Program-made: the position numbers and the translations under genes
Shown here: positions 25,901-36,233 of the stretch, piece after piece
How positions within the stretch are numbered: position 1 is the stretch's first letter
Layout: each line of letters begins with the position of its first letter
From: JAKACA01 sp963769255
GTDB lineage: Bacteria; Actinomycetota; Acidimicrobiia; Acidimicrobiales; Bog-793
Direction: 5' to 3'
Assembly: GCA_963769255.1 (NCBI GenBank)
Contig: CAVYKV010000001.1
Location: forward strand, 558,001-622,000
DNA: 64,000 nucleotides
Notes under the pieces: model-generated
Told to the model about the DNA's origin: nothing
The model's input: only the letters and a program-made list of their open reading frames with translations
Databases searched by the model: none

Positions 25901-28900
25901 CTACCTCGAGCTCGGTCACCTCTTCGCCGACTTCCTCGACCGGGGTCGTGCCGTCTACGCCGCCGCCGGCGACGTCCAGCACGCGACCACGGAAGCCGGT
26001 TCGGTGCCCGAGCCGGTGGTCATCACCGGGGCGGCTCTCGGTACACCGGGAACGCGCCACGTCTTCGACGACGCCAACCTCGGCCGGCTGCTCGCAGGCG
26101 AGCAGTTCATCGACGTCGTGCCGACTCGCATCCGCCACGAGATGCTTCAGCACCGCATCACGCGGTTGGTGAAGAGCGACGACGGCGCTGCCTTCGAGTC
26201 CATCGACAGTCCGAACGACGTCGTCAAGCTGGCAGCCCGTGCCGGTGCGTTCGATCTCGGCGCCGAGTTCGGCATCGACGCCGAGCGGGTTGCCGCCTAC
26301 GGCCGTACCACCCAGCTCGCTGTCGCCGCCGGCATCGACGCCCTCCGCGACGCCGGCATCCCACTCGCCATGCGCTACCGGACGACCCACCTCGGCACCA
26401 TGCTGCCGGAGCGCTGGGGACTTCCAGGGGAGCTGCGGGACAGCACGGGCGTCATCTTCGCCTCCGCCTTCCCGGGATTCGAAGAGTTCGGCGGCGAAGT
26501 GCGTGAGTTCGCTGTCGACCAGACGCGCCGGGAGGAGGTCGCGGAGCTGGAGGCGATCCGGGAGCGCCTCGCCGACGTGGGCGGCGCAGATGTCGCCCGC
26601 GAAGAGCTCGATCGTCGCCTCCACGACCTTCACAAGCTCACCGAGGACCACCCGTACCAGTTCGACCGGCGCTTTCTCTTCCGCGTGCTGTCGATGGGTC
26701 ACTCACAGTTCGCCGATCTCGTCGGCGCCCGCGGTCCCAACACCCAGGTGAACGCCGCCTGTTCGAGCACGACGCAGGCAGTCGCCATCGCCCAGGACTG
26801 GATCCGGGCGGGCCGTTGCCGGCGCGTCGTCGTGCTGGCAGCGGACGACGTGACGTCGGACGGCATGCTCGGCTGGTTCGCCTCCGGCTTCCTCGCAAGC
26901 GGAGCGGCCGCCACCGACGACGACGTCGCCGAGGCGGCCCTGCCCTTCGACCGTCGTCGGCACGGGATGATCCTCGGGATGGGAGCGGCGGCACTCGTGG
27001 TGGAGTCAGCCGAATCAGCCCGCGAGCGAGGGTTGGCACCCATCTGCGAGGTCATCGGCACGGCGACGGCCAACAGCGCCTTCCACGGGACCCGACTCGA
27101 CGTCGAGCACATCGGCGCCGTCATGGAGGGACTCATCGCCGGCGCCGAGACATCGGCGGGCATCCGGCGCCACGAGATGGCACCCTCGACGGTCTTCGTC
27201 TCGCACGAGACCTACACGCCCGCCCGGGGCGGCAGTGCCTCGGCCGAGATCTTTGCCCTTCGAAAGGTCTTCGGCGACGACGCCGACCGCGTGGTCATCG
27301 CCAACACGAAGGGCGTGACGGGCCACCCCATGGCCGTCGGCCTGGAGGACGTCGTGGCCGTGAAGGCGCTCGAGACCGGGATCGTCCCGCCGGTCGCCAA
27401 TTACCGGGAACCGGACCCCGAGCTCGGCACGCTCAACCTGTCGCGGGGTGGCTCCTACCCGGTGGAGTTTGCTCTTCGCCTGTCGGCTGGCTTCGGCTCG
27501 CAGATCGGCATGCTCCTGCTCCGCCGGACACCGCCTCCGGACGGGCGGCGCCGATCACCCGACGAGCTCGGCTTCGGTTACCGAATCGCCGACCGGGGTC
27601 GTTTCGACGCCTGGCTGTCGGCGCTGAGCGGCAACCCAGCCCCCATCCTCGAGGAGGTCAACCGGCAGCTGCGACTCGCCGAGACAGCGGGCGAGACGAT
27701 CGGGGCGCCCGGGCAGGATGCAACGACGCCCGGGCAGACCGCCACCCCGGCACATGCCGGCGCCGGTGTTCTCACCGACAAGGTGACAACCGGCGACGGA
27801 GGGCCCATCGTGGAGAGAGGGTCTGCGGAGACAGGGCCCATCCCGGAGACCACCATGGCGAAGGCGACGGCCGACGACGTCACGGACCGGGTCGTCGCCC
27901 TCGTCGCCGAGCAGACGGGTTACCCGCCCGAGATGCTGGCACCCGATCTCGACCTCGAGGCCGATCTCGGCATCGACACCGTGAAGCAGGCGGAGCTGTT
28001 TGCCCGCATCCGCGAGGAGTACGGGATCGAGCGCGACGAGGGCCTCAGGTTGCGCGACTACCCGACGTTGGCCCACGTGGTGGGTTTCGTGCGGGAGCGG
28101 GCGGCCTTGTCCTCGACGCCGCAGGCGTCACCGCCCCCCGAGTCTCCGGGCTCCCCGTCCACCGCCGACACGGCCGACGACGTCACCGACCGGGTCGTCG
28201 CCCTCGTCGCCGAGCAGACGGGTTACCCGCCCGAGATGCTGGCACCCGATCTCGACCTCGAGGCCGATCTCGGCATCGACACCGTGAAGCAGGCGGAGCT
28301 GTTTGCCCGCATCCGCGAGGAGTACGGGATCGAGCGCGACGAGGGCCTCAGGTTGCGCGACTACCCGACGTTGGCCCACGTGGTGGGTTTCGTGAGGGAG
28401 CGGGCGGCGGGCGAGTCCGGTCCGCCTGTAGTCGCCGAAGCGGTCGAGAACCCGGTCGAGCACCCGGCGGAGGCCGGAGATGAGCGAGTGCCGGGGTTTT
28501 CCCGCCGGATCCCGAGCACCGTGCTGCTACCGGAGCTGGAGCGGTGCGCTGCCACCCGCGTGGCGCTCGGGCCCTCCAGCCGCGTGCTCGTCATGGCCGA
28601 CGCCGGCGGCGTGGCCGGCGCTCTCGTGTCGCGTCTCGAGCAGCTCGGCGTCGAGACGTTGCTCCTCGACGGAGCACTCGACGCTGAGGGACTGACAGCG
28701 ACGCTGACGTCCTTCCGCCAGGGCGGAGAGATCACCGGTGTGTACTGGCTGCCCGCCCTCGACGACGAAGGCCCCCTCTCCGAGATCTGCCCCTCCGAGT
28801 GGCGCGAGGCCATCCGCCGGCGCGTGAAGCTGCTCGCCGTCACCATGCGGCAGCTCTACCGAGACATCGCCGGCACGGGCACGTTCCTCCTCGGAGCCAC

Positions 28901-30971
28901 GCGCCTCGGCGGGCGCCATGGCTACGACGTCGAGGGCGCCACCGCACCGATGGGGGGTGGCGTCACCGGCTTCGCCAAGGCGTACGGCCGGGAGCGGCCA
29001 GACGCCCTCGTGAAGTGTGTCGACTTCGCTCTCGAGGCGCAGGCGAACACGGTCGGCGAGGCCCTCGTCGCCGAGACGCTGCGGGACGGCGCCAGTATCG
29101 AGGTCGGCTATGCGGGCGGACGGCGTTGGGGAGTCGGTCTCGTCGAGGAAGAGGTGACCGACGAGCGGGAGCACCCCTTGCTTGCCCCCGACAGCGTCAT
29201 CGTGGTGAGCGGTGCTGCCGGCAGCATCGTGTCGGCCGTCATCGCCGACCTGGCGAGATGCGGTGGGACCTTTCATCTCCTCGATCTCGTGACCGAGCCG
29301 GACGCCGCCGATCCGGACCTGGCGCGTTACGTCACGGACCGTTCCGGGCTCAAGCGGGACCTGGCCTCCCGACTCGAGGCGTCCGGCGCGCGTGCCACGC
29401 CGGCCCTCGTCGAGCGCGAGTTGGCGCGCATCGAGCGCGCCAAAGCTGCGGCCGACGCCATGGGCGCGGTCCGGGCCGCCGGGGGTACGGTCTCCTGGCA
29501 CCAGGTGGATCTCACCGACGCGGCGGCAGTTGCGGCCGTCATCGGGCGCGTACGGGGGATGCACTCGAGCATCGACCTGCTGCTCCACTGTGCCGGTGCC
29601 GAGATCAGCCACCTCCTCGATGCCAAGCCACAGGAGGAGTTCGATCGCGTCTTCGACGTGAAGTGCGACGGGTGGTACCACCTTCTCAGCGCCCTGTCCG
29701 GCATGCCGGTCGGCGCCGCCGTCGTCTTCGGATCGATCGCCGGTCGCTTCGGCAACGCCGGGCAGACCGACTACAGCGCCGCCAACGATCTCCTCTGCAA
29801 GATGACCTCGAGCCTCCGTTCTCAGCGGCCGGCGACCCGAGGGATCGCCTTCGACTGGACGGCCTGGGCCTCCATCGGGATGGCGAGCCGCGGCTCGATA
29901 CCGAAGATGATGGAGCTGGCCGGAATCGAGACGCTGCCCGTCGAGGTCGGCGTGCACGCCGTCCGGCGCGAGCTCGGGGCCCGAAACGGCGGTGGGGAAG
30001 TGGTCGTCGCCGGCCGCCTCGGCACGATGGCAGCAGACGGCCGCGAGGCGGCCCGTCTCGTGCAGCCGTACGCCGCAGCGACCGGATCACCCCTCTTGGG
30101 CGGGCCGTGCCGCTGGACGCTGCAGGACGGCCTCGTCGTGGAGCCAACGCTCGACCCGGCGAAGGAACCCTTCCTGCATGATCACCGCATCGAGGGGACG
30201 GCGGTCCTTCCCGGCGCCATGGGAGTGGAGGCGTTCGCCGAGATCGCCGTGGCAGCCGGTCAGGGCCTGCGCGTGCTCGGGCTCGACGACGTCTCGTTCA
30301 TCGCCCCCGTCAAGTTCTTCCGGGACGAAGCCCGGCGCCTCGAGATCCTCGGGCGGCCGCGCTGGTGCGACGACGAGATCATCGCCGACTGCCGCCTCAT
30401 GAGCCGCCGTTCGCTCGCCGACGGGTCCGAGCAGACGGTCACACATTTCAGCGGTGCCGTCCGACTTGGTGCCGCTTCGGCATCTCCGCTCTCCGTACCC
30501 CCCGTCGGGGAGGCAGCCGGATCGCGCGTGGACCGAGCCGCCATCTACGCCGTCTATTTCCACGGGCCTGCCTATCAGGTGCTCGACTCCGCCTGGAGAT
30601 GGGGTGACTCCGTCGTCGGGCGGCTTGCCGACGGACTGCCGGTCGACCACACCTCGACGGCGGGTTCCTTCGTCACCGAACCGAGGCTGCTCGAGCTGTG
30701 CTTCCAGACGGCCGGCGTCGTCGAGCTCGGGAGGACGGGACGCCTCGGGCTGCCGCTTCGGGTCGGCCGAATCCGCTTCCACCCAGTGGAGGAGCCGGAG
30801 GGCCCGTGGTACGCAGTCGTGACGGTGCGTCCCGGCGGAGGCGGCACGGACGCCAGCGTCCTCGATTCCTCGGGCCGGGTGCGCCTCACCGTCGAAGGAT
30901 ATGAGACGGTCGCCTTGCCGGTCCCCGTCGACCCCAGCCTCGTGGAGGCCTTCCGAGTAGCGACGCCGTGA
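22938..30971 (+). CDS. Pfa-like multidomain polyketide/secondary-lipid synthase, KS-AT-KS-ACP-ACP-KR-DH
   Basis: 2677 residues. Domains in order: ketosynthase 1 (about 1-440; VDAACASA Cys213, EAHGTSTRVGD, KSNFGHLKAAAG), acyltransferase (about 590-870; GHSLGEYG Ser696, SHAFHTSIV), ketosynthase 2 (about 1025-1530; VNAACSSTTQA Cys1275, SHETYTPARGG, KGVTGHPMAVG), two tandem ACPs (1645-1722 and 1746-1823), a ketoreductase (about 1860-2350; VVSGAAGSI, GSIAGRFGNAGQTDYSAAND, Tyr2279) and a dehydratase hot-dog (about 2390-2677; DHRIEGTAVLPG, His2416). There is no enoylreductase or thioesterase. Layout and motif style place it in the Pfa/Hgl secondary-lipid synthase superfamily. It should act iteratively on malonyl units and leave double bonds. 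Both ACPs have Thr at the pantetheine site. Coupled by ATGA to the upstream dehydrogenase and by GTGA to the downstream carboxylase. Confidence 0.9.
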   Translation: MTEPVAIVGLGAILPDAPDVATFWANLQAAKYSVRDVPPDRWDPELYFDPDPKAADRTYSKVGGWVRDWEWAPLEWHLPIPPKVGEAMDDAQKWAIACTRAALLDYGWPCRAIDTERTAVIVGNAMGGEKHYRTSLRIATPELVGCLRAAPSFAALPAAARAAIEGELRGRIGDLTPGVTEDTMPGELGNCIAGRVANIFDFRGPNFVVDAACASALAALDASVAGLSAGEFDLAISGGVDRNMGATTFVKFCKIGALSATGTRPFDEGADGFVMGEGAALFVLKRLRDAERDGDRVYAVVRGIGGSSDGRGKGITAPNPAGQELAVTRAWRASGLSPASCSMVEAHGTSTRVGDVVEVESLTAVFASAGVVPGSIALGSVKSNFGHLKAAAGAAGLLKTVLALHGKAIPPSLSFRRPNPNIDWSTSPFHVNTELTEWKVPADAVRCAGVSAFGFGGTNFHAVLEEYIPGRLAIDDHHLVAAGGLSREALTARAAAVTSKAPQRGTLVLGAASESEVAGLLRTARDCAVSGTIPALEAPSPQALAAPERVAIDFADADDLIDKAAKALAAVGKGAASWKLLQGRGIFRGSGAPGKVAFLYTGQGSQYPNMLAELRRREPVVAAVFDEADEIMTPLIGRCLSEIIFVDPASEAAVSTAESELRRTEITQPAVLAVDIALTRLLAEYGVHPDLVMGHSLGEYGALVAAGGLSFASALEAVSARGREMANLSIEDAGLMAAVSGPLEEVEDIVAAIDGNVVVANVNSTRQSVIGGATAAVIEAEEACRRHGFSIARLPVSHAFHTSIVAPASEPLRRTLERLEMSVPVLPIISNVTGDFYPTGHGAVPEMIDLLARQVASPVQFVSGLRRLADAGVGVFVEVGPKWALRGFVADVFGDDPHHEGLVNVATNHPKAGDVVTFNQALCGLFAAGLGASRQGAGTSPAPVASTPVPSAPPTPEARLGASPPATEREVHPSPGGAGSQERDGEHVYLELGHLFADFLDRGRAVYAAAGDVQHATTEAGSVPEPVVITGAALGTPGTRHVFDDANLGRLLAGEQFIDVVPTRIRHEMLQHRITRLVKSDDGAAFESIDSPNDVVKLAARAGAFDLGAEFGIDAERVAAYGRTTQLAVAAGIDALRDAGIPLAMRYRTTHLGTMLPERWGLPGELRDSTGVIFASAFPGFEEFGGEVREFAVDQTRREEVAELEAIRERLADVGGADVAREELDRRLHDLHKLTEDHPYQFDRRFLFRVLSMGHSQFADLVGARGPNTQVNAACSSTTQAVAIAQDWIRAGRCRRVVVLAADDVTSDGMLGWFASGFLASGAAATDDDVAEAALPFDRRRHGMILGMGAAALVVESAESARERGLAPICEVIGTATANSAFHGTRLDVEHIGAVMEGLIAGAETSAGIRRHEMAPSTVFVSHETYTPARGGSASAEIFALRKVFGDDADRVVIANTKGVTGHPMAVGLEDVVAVKALETGIVPPVANYREPDPELGTLNLSRGGSYPVEFALRLSAGFGSQIGMLLLRRTPPPDGRRRSPDELGFGYRIADRGRFDAWLSALSGNPAPILEEVNRQLRLAETAGETIGAPGQDATTPGQTATPAHAGAGVLTDKVTTGDGGPIVERGSAETGPIPETTMAKATADDVTDRVVALVAEQTGYPPEMLAPDLDLEADLGIDTVKQAELFARIREEYGIERDEGLRLRDYPTLAHVVGFVRERAALSSTPQASPPPESPGSPSTADTADDVTDRVVALVAEQTGYPPEMLAPDLDLEADLGIDTVKQAELFARIREEYGIERDEGLRLRDYPTLAHVVGFVRERAAGESGPPVVAEAVENPVEHPAEAGDERVPGFSRRIPSTVLLPELERCAATRVALGPSSRVLVMADAGGVAGALVSRLEQLGVETLLLDGALDAEGLTATLTSFRQGGEITGVYWLPALDDEGPLSEICPSEWREAIRRRVKLLAVTMRQLYRDIAGTGTFLLGATRLGGRHGYDVEGATAPMGGGVTGFAKAYGRERPDALVKCVDFALEAQANTVGEALVAETLRDGASIEVGYAGGRRWGVGLVEEEVTDEREHPLLAPDSVIVVSGAAGSIVSAVIADLARCGGTFHLLDLVTEPDAADPDLARYVTDRSGLKRDLASRLEASGARATPALVERELARIERAKAAADAMGAVRAAGGTVSWHQVDLTDAAAVAAVIGRVRGMHSSIDLLLHCAGAEISHLLDAKPQEEFDRVFDVKCDGWYHLLSALSGMPVGAAVVFGSIAGRFGNAGQTDYSAANDLLCKMTSSLRSQRPATRGIAFDWTAWASIGMASRGSIPKMMELAGIETLPVEVGVHAVRRELGARNGGGEVVVAGRLGTMAADGREAARLVQPYAAATGSPLLGGPCRWTLQDGLVVEPTLDPAKEPFLHDHRIEGTAVLPGAMGVEAFAEIAVAAGQGLRVLGLDDVSFIAPVKFFRDEARRLEILGRPRWCDDEIIADCRLMSRRSLADGSEQTVTHFSGAVRLGAASASPLSVPPVGEAAGSRVDRAAIYAVYFHGPAYQVLDSAWRWGDSVVGRLADGLPVDHTSTAGSFVTEPRLLELCFQTAGVVELGRTGRLGLPLRVGRIRFHPVEEPEGPWYAVVTVRPGGGGTDASVLDSSGRVRLTVEGYETVALPVPVDPSLVEAFRVATP
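27870..28105 (+). repeat. ACP domain repeat, copy 1
   Basis: These 236 bases recur at 28173-28408 with only about three differences, an in-frame offset of 303 bp (101 codons). The encoded ACPs are essentially identical, including LEADLGIDTVKQAELFARI. Near-identity at synonymous sites means recent duplication or ongoing gene conversion. The linker between the copies is Pro/Ser-rich and not repeated. Confidence 0.92.
28173..28408 (+). repeat. ACP domain repeat, copy 2
   Basis: Second copy of the 236-bp in-frame repeat described at 27870. Assemblers often collapse such repeats, so the true number of ACPs could be larger than two. Confidence 0.92.
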
Positions 30972-33900
30972 CGGCGCCAGGCATCGGGGGGATGCGCCGA
31001 ATCGGCATCGTGAACGCCGGCTACGGAGCCCTCCGGCTGCTGCAGGCGGCCCAGGAGTACCGGCTCGAGCATCACCGCGATCTCGATGTGGTGGCCCTCT
31101 ACAGCGGGCACGAGGCGGCGAACTTCTGGGTTCGGGAGTCCGACGATGCAGTTCTCGTGCCGGCGGGGCCAAGGGGGCTCGAGAAGGCGATGGCGACGGC
31201 CGCTGTGGACGCCATATGGTCGGTGAGCGGGCCGACCACGGGGTTGTCAACCGCCTCGCACCAGCTGCGCGCCATTACCTGGCTGGGAGCCGCCGGGGAG
31301 GAAGCCGCCGCCCTCCACCCGTGCCGGCAGGCCGTTCCCGGCGGCCGCCAGTGCGACGTGCAGGCGGTCATCGATCGCGACGGCAGCGTTCGCGTCGTCG
31401 GCGTCTGTGAGTACGGCACCCTGATCGAGACGGCACTCGTCGACGGCCCGACGACTCGGCGGCTGCAGGAGGGCGCGAGGCGCGTACTCGACGGAGCTGC
31501 CGGACCGGGGATGTGCAGTGTGACCTTCGGCCTCGAGAACGAGGGCGTATGGTCGGTCGTCGGCGTACGTCCCGGCCTCGTCGCCGGGCATGGCGCCATC
31601 GAGATGACAACAGGGCTCGACCTCGTGAAGCTGCAGCTCGAGATGGCGGACGGCACCGAGTTCCGTGAGCCTCGAGCGGAGGTCGGTGGGCATGCCATCG
31701 CCGTTCGCCTGCTCGCCGAGGAGGCAGGCGGCCACCCGCTCGCCACAGGACGCATCGCCCTCTTGCGGTTCCCTGGCGGGCCAGGCGTGCGCGTCGACCG
31801 GTGCGTGGCAGAGGGCGACCGTCTCATGCGAGAAGGTCTCTGGACGATCGCCACCATTACTGCCTGGGGCCGCCACCGGGCTGAGGCGGAGGCACGGATG
31901 CGCCGGGCGCTCTCCGAGACGGTCGTGGTCATCGACGGGGGCGTCTCGAACCGTGGGTCGCTCCTGACCCAGCTCACCCGCTCGGCTGCGCCACCGGTCC
32001 GCCGGCGCTCGCCGGCAGCCTCGCGGCGGGTGACCGACGCCTCCGTCATTGCCCTGCTGGCCGGCGCCGTCGCCGGGTATGACGCCGATCTCGCGGGCGA
32101 CCACGCCAGCTTCTTCGCCTGGTCGAGACGGGGGCGGCCGCAGGCGTCGAGCGAGCCATGGCGTCGAGTGGAGCTGGCCGGCGGCGCTTGCCGGTACGTG
32201 CTCGACGTCTCCCGGACCGGCCCCACCACATACCGGGTGAGCACCGGCGCGGAGCACGTGGATCTCGACGTGTGCCGTGTGGCCCCCTTCGAGAGCCGGA
32301 TCGCCTTGGAGGACCACTGCTACCGCGTCGTGTCGTCGGCGACCGGCTCCCATCACGAGATCGAGGTCGACGGTCGCGCCTACCACTTCACCCGAGACGA
32401 CGGCCGGCTCGTTCGCACCCCGAGGGCGGGCGTTGTCGTTTCCGTGTCCGTTCGCCCGAACGACGAGATCGTGGCCGGTGATCCCGTCGCCGTCGTGGAG
32501 AGCATGAAGCTCGAAGCGGTCGTCTGCGCCGGCGCCTCCGGCCGCGTCCGTGAGGTCCTTGCCGGCCCCAACGTGCAGGTCCCGGCCGGAGCGGCCATCA
32601 TCCGGCTGGAGCCGTCGACGGCGCCGGCCGCGATACCGGCGAGCCAACTCGAGCTTCCCTCTCCTCGGCAACCTCGCGCTCGGCGATCCCTCTCCCGCCG
32701 CCGGGAGGCCAACCTCCTCACCCTCAGCAACCTCGTCCTCGGCTTCGACGTCGACCCGGCAGAGGTGCTCAGCGCCCGCGAGGACGAGGCTGCCCTTTCC
32801 CGGGACCTCGGAAGCGACAGCGCCACGCTGCGGGCGGAGATCGCCCTCGTGCGGCTCTTCGCCGACCTCCGGGTGCTGTTCCTCAGCCGGCACGACACCG
32901 ATGCCGGCGAGCTCCTCGTCCGCAGCCCGCAGGAGCACTTCTTCGCCTATCTGCGCTCGCTCGACCCGGCACGGGAGGGTCTCCCGGAGACGTTCGTGGC
33001 CGATCTGCGTCGCGCCGTCGCCCACTACGGCGTGCACTCGCTCGAGCCGACATATCCGCTCCAGGACGCCCTCTTCCGGATCTTCCAGTCGCAGCTGCGC
33101 GTGGCGTCGCAGGTCCCGATCATCATGGGCATCCTGGAGGGTTGGATGGGCAGTGGCCATCCCACGAAGGCGAACCGCCGTGCGCTCGAGGAGTGCCTCG
33201 ACCATCTCGAGGCGGCGACCGCCCACCGGTTCCCTGTGATCGCCGATCTCGCCCGAGAGGCCCGGTTCCACGTCTTCGACGGCCCGACGTTGGCGCGGTC
33301 GCGCCTCGCCGAGTACGTCGCCATGGATGACCGGCTCGACGCCCTTGCCGGCGGTGCGCCCTCGCCGGAACGGGAGGAGCACGTGGCCGCTCTCGTCGCT
33401 TGCCCGTTCCCGCTTGCCCCCGTGCTGCTCGGCCGGATGGCCGCGGCGACGGACGCGGACCGGCTGGTCGCCCTCGAGATCATCACCCGTCGCTACTACC
33501 GCATGCGCTCCCTCATCGACGTTACGAATCAGGGCCGGGCGGCGCCCATGCTCCGCGCCCGCTACGTGTCAGGCGAGGGCGATCCGGTTCGCCTCGTGGC
33601 GAGCTCGGGGCCTTGGGAAGACCTTCATGGCCTCGTGGCCGGGGTCAAGGAAGCGGCCAGGCAGGCCGGTGCCGAGACCGTCGTCGCCGATCTCTACTGC
33701 TGGCGTCGCGCCGCCGGCGGCGGGGCCGAGGACCTGGTGGGGCACTGCCGGGACAGCCTCGATGAGGCCGCCCTCCCTGCCAATCTGAAGCGCATGACGA
33801 TCGTCATCGGCGGCCCTGGCGGGTCCACCCGTATGAGCTCGATGCACCACTTCACGTTCCGGCCCGGCGAGGACGGTGTCGCCGAGGACGAATTCCTGCG

Positions 33901-36233
33901 GGGCCTGCACCCGATGATGGCCGCCCGTCTGCGGCTCTCACGGTTGCGCAACTTCCACCTCGAGCGCCTCCCGGCCGCCGACGACGTGTACCTCTTCCGC
34001 GGCACGGCGTGGGTGAATCCGGATGATGAGCGGCTGTTCGCTCTCGCCGAGGTCCGCGACCTTTCGGCCACCCGAGACGAGCAGGGACGTATCGTCGGCC
34101 TGCCGGAGCTGGAGCGGGTGCTCTTCGAGGCCCTGGCTGGTATCCGCAGCTTTCAGGCGCACCGTCCAGCGGACCGCCGTCTGCACTGGAACCGGGTGAT
34201 CCTGCACGTCTGGCCGCCGCTCCTGCTCGACCACGAGGACATTCTCCGCGTCGCCCGCCGCCTGGCGCCGGTGACGGCGGGCCTCGGCCTCGAGCGCATC
34301 GTGGTCCGATGTCGCCGGCCGGATGCCACTTCGGGGGAGCTGCGGGAGCGAGTCCTGCGGCTCATGAGCCCGGCGGCAACCGGGTTCGTCCTCATGGAGG
34401 GCGACCCGCCCACTGAGCCGTTGCCACCGATCGACGACTACACGCGGCGCGTCGTGCAGGCGCGCCGTCGTGGGCTCACGCATCCCAACGAGCTCATCGA
34501 GACCCTGAGCGCCCCGCGGGCAGGCGGCCGCACCGACATCCTCGGCGGAAGCTTCACGGAGTACGAGCTGGAGGGTGGCCGGCTCGCACCCGTCTCGCGG
34601 CCGCATGGCCAGAATGGGTCAGGCATCGTCGTTGGCCTCATCAGCAACCGCACGGAGGTCTATCCGGACGGCATGCACCGTGTCGCCCTGTTCGGGGATC
34701 CCGACGCGGGCCCTCGGCTCCCTGTCCGAGCCCGAGTGCCGCCGCATCATCGCCGCCCTCGATCTCGCCGGCGACCTGGGTGTACCGGTCGACTGGTTCG
34801 CGTTGTCCGCCGGGGCGAAGATCGCCATGGACAGCGGCACCGAGAGCATGGACTGGATCGCCGCCGTCCTCCGGCGGATCGTCGAGTTCACCCAAGACGG
34901 CGGAGAGGTCAACGTCGTCGTGACGGGCATCAACGTCGGTGCACAGCCCTACTGGAACGCCGAGGCGACGATGCTCATGCACACCCGCGGCATCCTCGTC
35001 ATGACGCCCGACTCGGCCATGGTGCTCACGGGCAAACAGGCCCTTGACTACTCGGGAGGTGTCTCAGCCGACGACAACCTCGGTATCGGCGGCTACGAGC
35101 GCGTCATGGGGCCGAACGGCCAGGCTCAGTACTGGGCACCCGACCTCGGGCAGGCAGTCGGCATCCTGCTGGCGCACCACACCCACAGCTATGTGGTGCC
35201 GGGGGAGCGGTTCCCACGACGAGCGCCCACGAGCGACCCGATCGACCGTGACGTGACCGACTTCCCTCATCGCCTCGAGGGGAGCGCCTTCCGCAACGTC
35301 GGCGACATCTTCCACGACCGGACGAACCCGGACCGCAAGCTCGCCTTCGACATCAGAACCGTCATGAGGTCCGTGACAGACCAGGACCACGAACCGCTGG
35401 AGCGCTGGCCCTCGATGAGCGACGGCGACACGGCCGTCATTTGGGACGCCCACCTGGGCGGCTACCCCATCGGCCTCATCGGCATCGAGTCGCGGCCGCT
35501 CCCCCGGCACGGCCACGTACCGGCCGACGGACCCGACACATGGTCGTCGGGCACACTCTTCCCCCTCTCGGCGAAGAAGGTCGCCCGCGCCGTGAATGCC
35601 GTCAGCGGGAACCGGCCGCTCGTCGTGCTCGCCAACCTGACGGGCTTCGACGGCTCGCCGGACTCGCTGCGTTCGCTGCAGCTCGAGTACGGCGCCGAGA
35701 TCGGCCGGGCCGTCGTGAACTTCAGAGGGCCAATCGTCTTCTGTGTCATCTCCCGATACCACGGCGGAGCCTTCGTCGTGTTCTCGCAACGGCTCAACGA
35801 CGGGCTCGAGACGATCGCCATCGAAGGTGCTCGGGCCTCCGTGATCGGAGGCGCCCCGGCGGCCGCCGTCGTCTTCACGTCCGAGGTCAACGAGCGGACG
35901 CGGCGCGATGCCCGCCTGGTCGACCTCGAAACCCGGCTTGCGGCCGCCGAGGGCGCCGAACGCGCTCGCCTTCGTTCCGACCTCGCCGCCCTCACGGCCG
36001 TCGTCCGTGCCGAGAAGATGCACGACGTCGCCACGGAGTTCGAACGCGTGCACACCGTCGGCCGTGCCCTCGAGGTCGGCTCGGTTCGCGGCATCATCGC
36101 TCCCCAGCGCATGCGGACCGCCCTCGTCGAGGCGGTCGAGCGCGGCATGCAGCGGGAGATGGACCTCATTGCCTCGGGCGGCCGGACGAGCGCGGGCGTG
36201 GCGCCCGAATTCGTGGGGGCGGCTCAGCCGTAG
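30968..36233 (+). pseudogene. Giant acetyl-CoA-carboxylase-like protein: degenerate BC, BCCP, central region, CT (one frameshift)
   Basis: Repaired length is about 1754 residues, with the domain order of single-chain eukaryotic-type carboxylases. The N-terminal biotin-carboxylase-like part (RRIGIVNAGYGALRLLQAAQ to TEMTTGLDLVKLQLEMADG-like text) is about 340 residues instead of 450 and lacks the ATP-grasp catalytic stretch. The BCCP follows with VAVVESMKLEAVV and biotinyl Lys514. A 650-residue central region comes next, then carboxyltransferase (ECRRIIAALDLAGDLGVPVD, LSAGAKIAMDSGTESMDWIA, TGKQALDYSGGVSADDNLGI, KKVARAVNAVSGNRPLVVLA). One extra C in the run 34711-34713 separates …FGDPDAG from LGSLSEPECRR. 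Removing it joins the two frames. The GTG start overlaps the synthase stop. It probably makes the extender for the synthase, if another BC serves it. Confidence 0.85.

Noticed and set aside
31247..33382. A 711-codon minus-strand frame opposite the carboxylase gene
   Set aside because: No recognisable motif and an antisense codon pattern; the plus strand has clear BC, BCCP and central-domain homology.
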